The notes under the pieces were generated by a model. The model was not told where the DNA came from, ran no database searches, and was given only the letters and a program-made list of their open reading frames with translations. A program made the position numbers and the translations under genes. From the NCBI GenBank assembly GCA_036677145.1, contig JAKFFF010000046.1, forward strand, positions 1 to 27,072: 27,072 nucleotides of DNA, read 5' to 3'. This DNA is from CADEED01 sp036677145 (GTDB lineage: Bacteria; Pseudomonadota; Gammaproteobacteria; Steroidobacterales; Steroidobacteraceae). Of the stretch, positions 25,675 through 27,072 are shown one piece after another; position 1 is the stretch's first letter, and every line of letters starts with the position of its first letter.

Positions 25675-26864
25675 TGTTCGCACTCACCAACGGACTGGTA
25701 TTGCGGGATTCCGGCTTCTCCGAGGGACTGGCCGTGCTCATCGAGGGCACGAAGATCGTCGCTGTGGTGCCCGCCAATGATCCGCGCGTCGCCGATGCCG
25801 AGGAACACGATCTCGGCGGCAACCTGCTGCTGCCGGGATTTCTCGACACCCAGGTGAACGGCGGCGGCGGCGTGTTGTTCAACGATGCGCCCAGCGTCGA
25901 GAGCATCCGCGCGATCGGCGCCGCGCACCGCAAGTTTGGCACGACCGGCTTCCTGCCAACCTTGATCAGCGACGACCTCGACGTCATCGCGCGCGCGCTC
26001 GCGTCCGTGACCGAAGCCATCGAACAGCGGGTTCCCGGAGTGCTCGGCATCCACGTCGAAGGGCCGTTCGTGAACGCCGAGCGCAAGGGCGTGCACGATG
26101 CCGCCAAGCTGCGCAGGCTGGACGCCGCGGCCGTCAAACTACTGACCACGCATACCGGTGGGCGCACGCTGGTGACGCTCGCGCCGGAGCTCACGCAGCC
26201 CGCCGTCGTGCGCGAGCTCACCGAAGCCGGCGTGATCGTTGCGGCGGGCCACACGAACGCCAGCTTCGCACAGGTGCGCGCGGCGCTCGACGTCGGCATG
26301 CGGGGCTTCACGCACCTGTTCAACGCGATGTCCCCGCTCGGCACACGCGAGCCCGGCGCGGTCGGCGCCGCGCTCGATGACGTGGCCAGTTACTGCGGCA
26401 TCATCGTCGATGGCATCCATGTCGATCCCGTCGTGCTGAAGATCGCGCTGCGCAGCCGGCCGCACGACCGCTTCGTGCTCGTGACCGACGCCATGCCGAA
26501 CATCGGCACGTCGCTCAGCGAATTCCGGCTGGCCGGCAAACGCGTGACCGTGCAGGGTGACCGGCTCGTCGATGAAAACGGCACGCTCGCCGGCGCGAAC
26601 CTCACGATGGCGCGCGCGGTTGCCAACGCGGTCGACATGCTGGACGTGGATCTGCGCCGCGCGGCACGTATGGCGAGCACTCAGCCCGCCGCGTATCTGA
26701 AACTCGAACGCGTGCTCGGGCGCATCGAAGCGGGTTATCTCGCGAGCCTGGTGCTGGCGGACGAGAAGCTCAACGTGCTCGAGACCTGGATCGACGGCGG
26801 GCACGCCGCGCACCGCAAGCAGTTACCCGCGGCAGGATTCACGCAGGCGCACCAGTCAGTCTGA
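25674..26864 (+). CDS. nagA: N-acetylglucosamine-6-phosphate deacetylase
   Basis: This is a 396-residue amidohydrolase that removes acetate from GlcNAc-6-P to give GlcN-6-P. It has the small N-terminal beta domain, DTQVNGGGG (59-66), the metal-binding Glu129 in HVEGPF, His193 in AGHTNA and His214 in THLFNAM, substrate-contacting HV in DGIHVDP (246-252) and catalytic Asp272 in VTDAMP. These positions are within two residues of the E. coli enzyme, so it is full length and should be active. The ATG shares its A with the nagB-II stop. The 3' end overlaps the convergent membrane-protein gene by 9 bp, and no separate terminator is visible. Confidence 0.96.
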   Translation: MFALTNGLVLRDSGFSEGLAVLIEGTKIVAVVPANDPRVADAEEHDLGGNLLLPGFLDTQVNGGGGVLFNDAPSVESIRAIGAAHRKFGTTGFLPTLISDDLDVIARALASVTEAIEQRVPGVLGIHVEGPFVNAERKGVHDAAKLRRLDAAAVKLLTTHTGGRTLVTLAPELTQPAVVRELTEAGVIVAAGHTNASFAQVRAALDVGMRGFTHLFNAMSPLGTREPGAVGAALDDVASYCGIIVDGIHVDPVVLKIALRSRPHDRFVLVTDAMPNIGTSLSEFRLAGKRVTVQGDRLVDENGTLAGANLTMARAVANAVDMLDVDLRRAARMASTQPAAYLKLERVLGRIEAGYLASLVLADEKLNVLETWIDGGHAAHRKQLPAAGFTQAHQSV

Positions 26865-27071
26865 CGTCGATCTCGAGCGCAGCAGCGTCCAGGCGGCCGC
26901 ACCGAACACCAATCCATTCGCGACGACGACGGGAATCGCCCCGATCAGCACGCCGTACACGATCCACAACACCGCGCCGGCCATCTGCGCGGCGCGCAGC
27001 AGCGCCGGGCGCTTGAAGAAGTACGAACCGACGAACACGGCGGTCGCGACCCAGCCCAGGATTTCGTTCAT
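26856..27071 (-). CDS. Small three-helix inner-membrane protein
   Basis: This 71-residue protein is almost entirely membrane-embedded. Three hydrophobic helices can be drawn at about 4-19, 27-44 and 46-64. The WIVYGVLIGAIPVVVANGLVFGAAAW segment recalls the PQ-loop/SemiSWEET-like families and short CBU_0592/YgjV-type proteins. These are small and often uncharacterised, so I give no function. The ATG at 27071 is one base from the window end; an earlier start outside the window is possible. It converges on nagA with a 9-bp overlap of the 3' ends, so it is not part of the GlcNAc operon. Confidence 0.7.
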   Translation of the reverse strand: MNEILGWVATAVFVGSYFFKRPALLRAAQMAGAVLWIVYGVLIGAIPVVVANGLVFGAAAWTLLRSRSTSD

Positions 27072-27072
27072 G

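Overview
The window is high-GC DNA with densely packed genes, many joined by 1- or 4-nt start/stop overlaps (ATGA, TGATG). The gene order fimT-pilV-pilW-pilX-pilY1-pilE and the GlcNAc phosphotransferase set with NagB-II point to a gammaproteobacterium of the Xanthomonadales/Nevskiales/Steroidobacteraceae type. That placement is inferred from gene content only; there is no rRNA or other marker gene here. I found no tRNA, rRNA, CRISPR array, insertion sequence or prophage gene.

Layout. (1) 1-6638, + strand: the minor-pilin and tip-adhesin operon of a type IV pilus. It holds the 3' end of a FimT/GspH-like pseudopilin, then pilV, pilW, pilX, an unrecognised exported CxxC protein, pilY1 and pilE, closed by a strong intrinsic terminator. 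(2) 6679-9374: a secreted endonuclease/exonuclease/phosphatase-fold enzyme, a stand-alone PilZ protein (+), and a convergent EAL-domain protein (-) whose catalytic residues are degraded. PilZ and the pseudo-EAL protein look like c-di-GMP receivers and may tune the pilus, but only proximity supports that link. (3) 9735-12458, +: a Tat-exported exo-rhamnogalacturonan-lyase-like (PL26-type) protein. (4) 12535-17040, -: an RND efflux pair, with a lipoprotein adaptor followed by an inner-membrane pump and no outer-membrane channel. (5) 17224-26864: a GlcNAc/chitobiose utilisation locus built from two divergent operons. The - operon encodes an exported GH20 hexosaminidase, a IIA-HPr-EI fusion and a IIC-IIB permease. 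The + operon encodes a GntR/HutC regulator, NagB-II and NagA. (6) 26856-27071, -: a small three-helix membrane protein, possibly cut by the window edge.

How region 5 works together: the hexosaminidase releases GlcNAc outside the cytoplasm. The fusion protein relays phosphate from PEP through EI, HPr and IIA to the IIB domain of the permease, which imports GlcNAc as GlcNAc-6-P. NagA removes acetate to give GlcN-6-P, and NagB-II converts this to fructose-6-P and ammonia. The GntR regulator probably senses a phosphorylated amino sugar and acts on TGGTA-type sites in the 256-bp divergent promoter region.

The least ordinary items are a second IIB-like domain in the permease with His at the phosphorylation-cysteine position, the degenerate EAL protein beside PilZ, the unknown CxxC protein in the pilus operon, a 20-glycine hexamer-repeat tract in PilY1, a calcium-loop-like insert in PilW, and the repeat architecture of the nag divergent promoter. 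I saw no wholly new multi-gene system.
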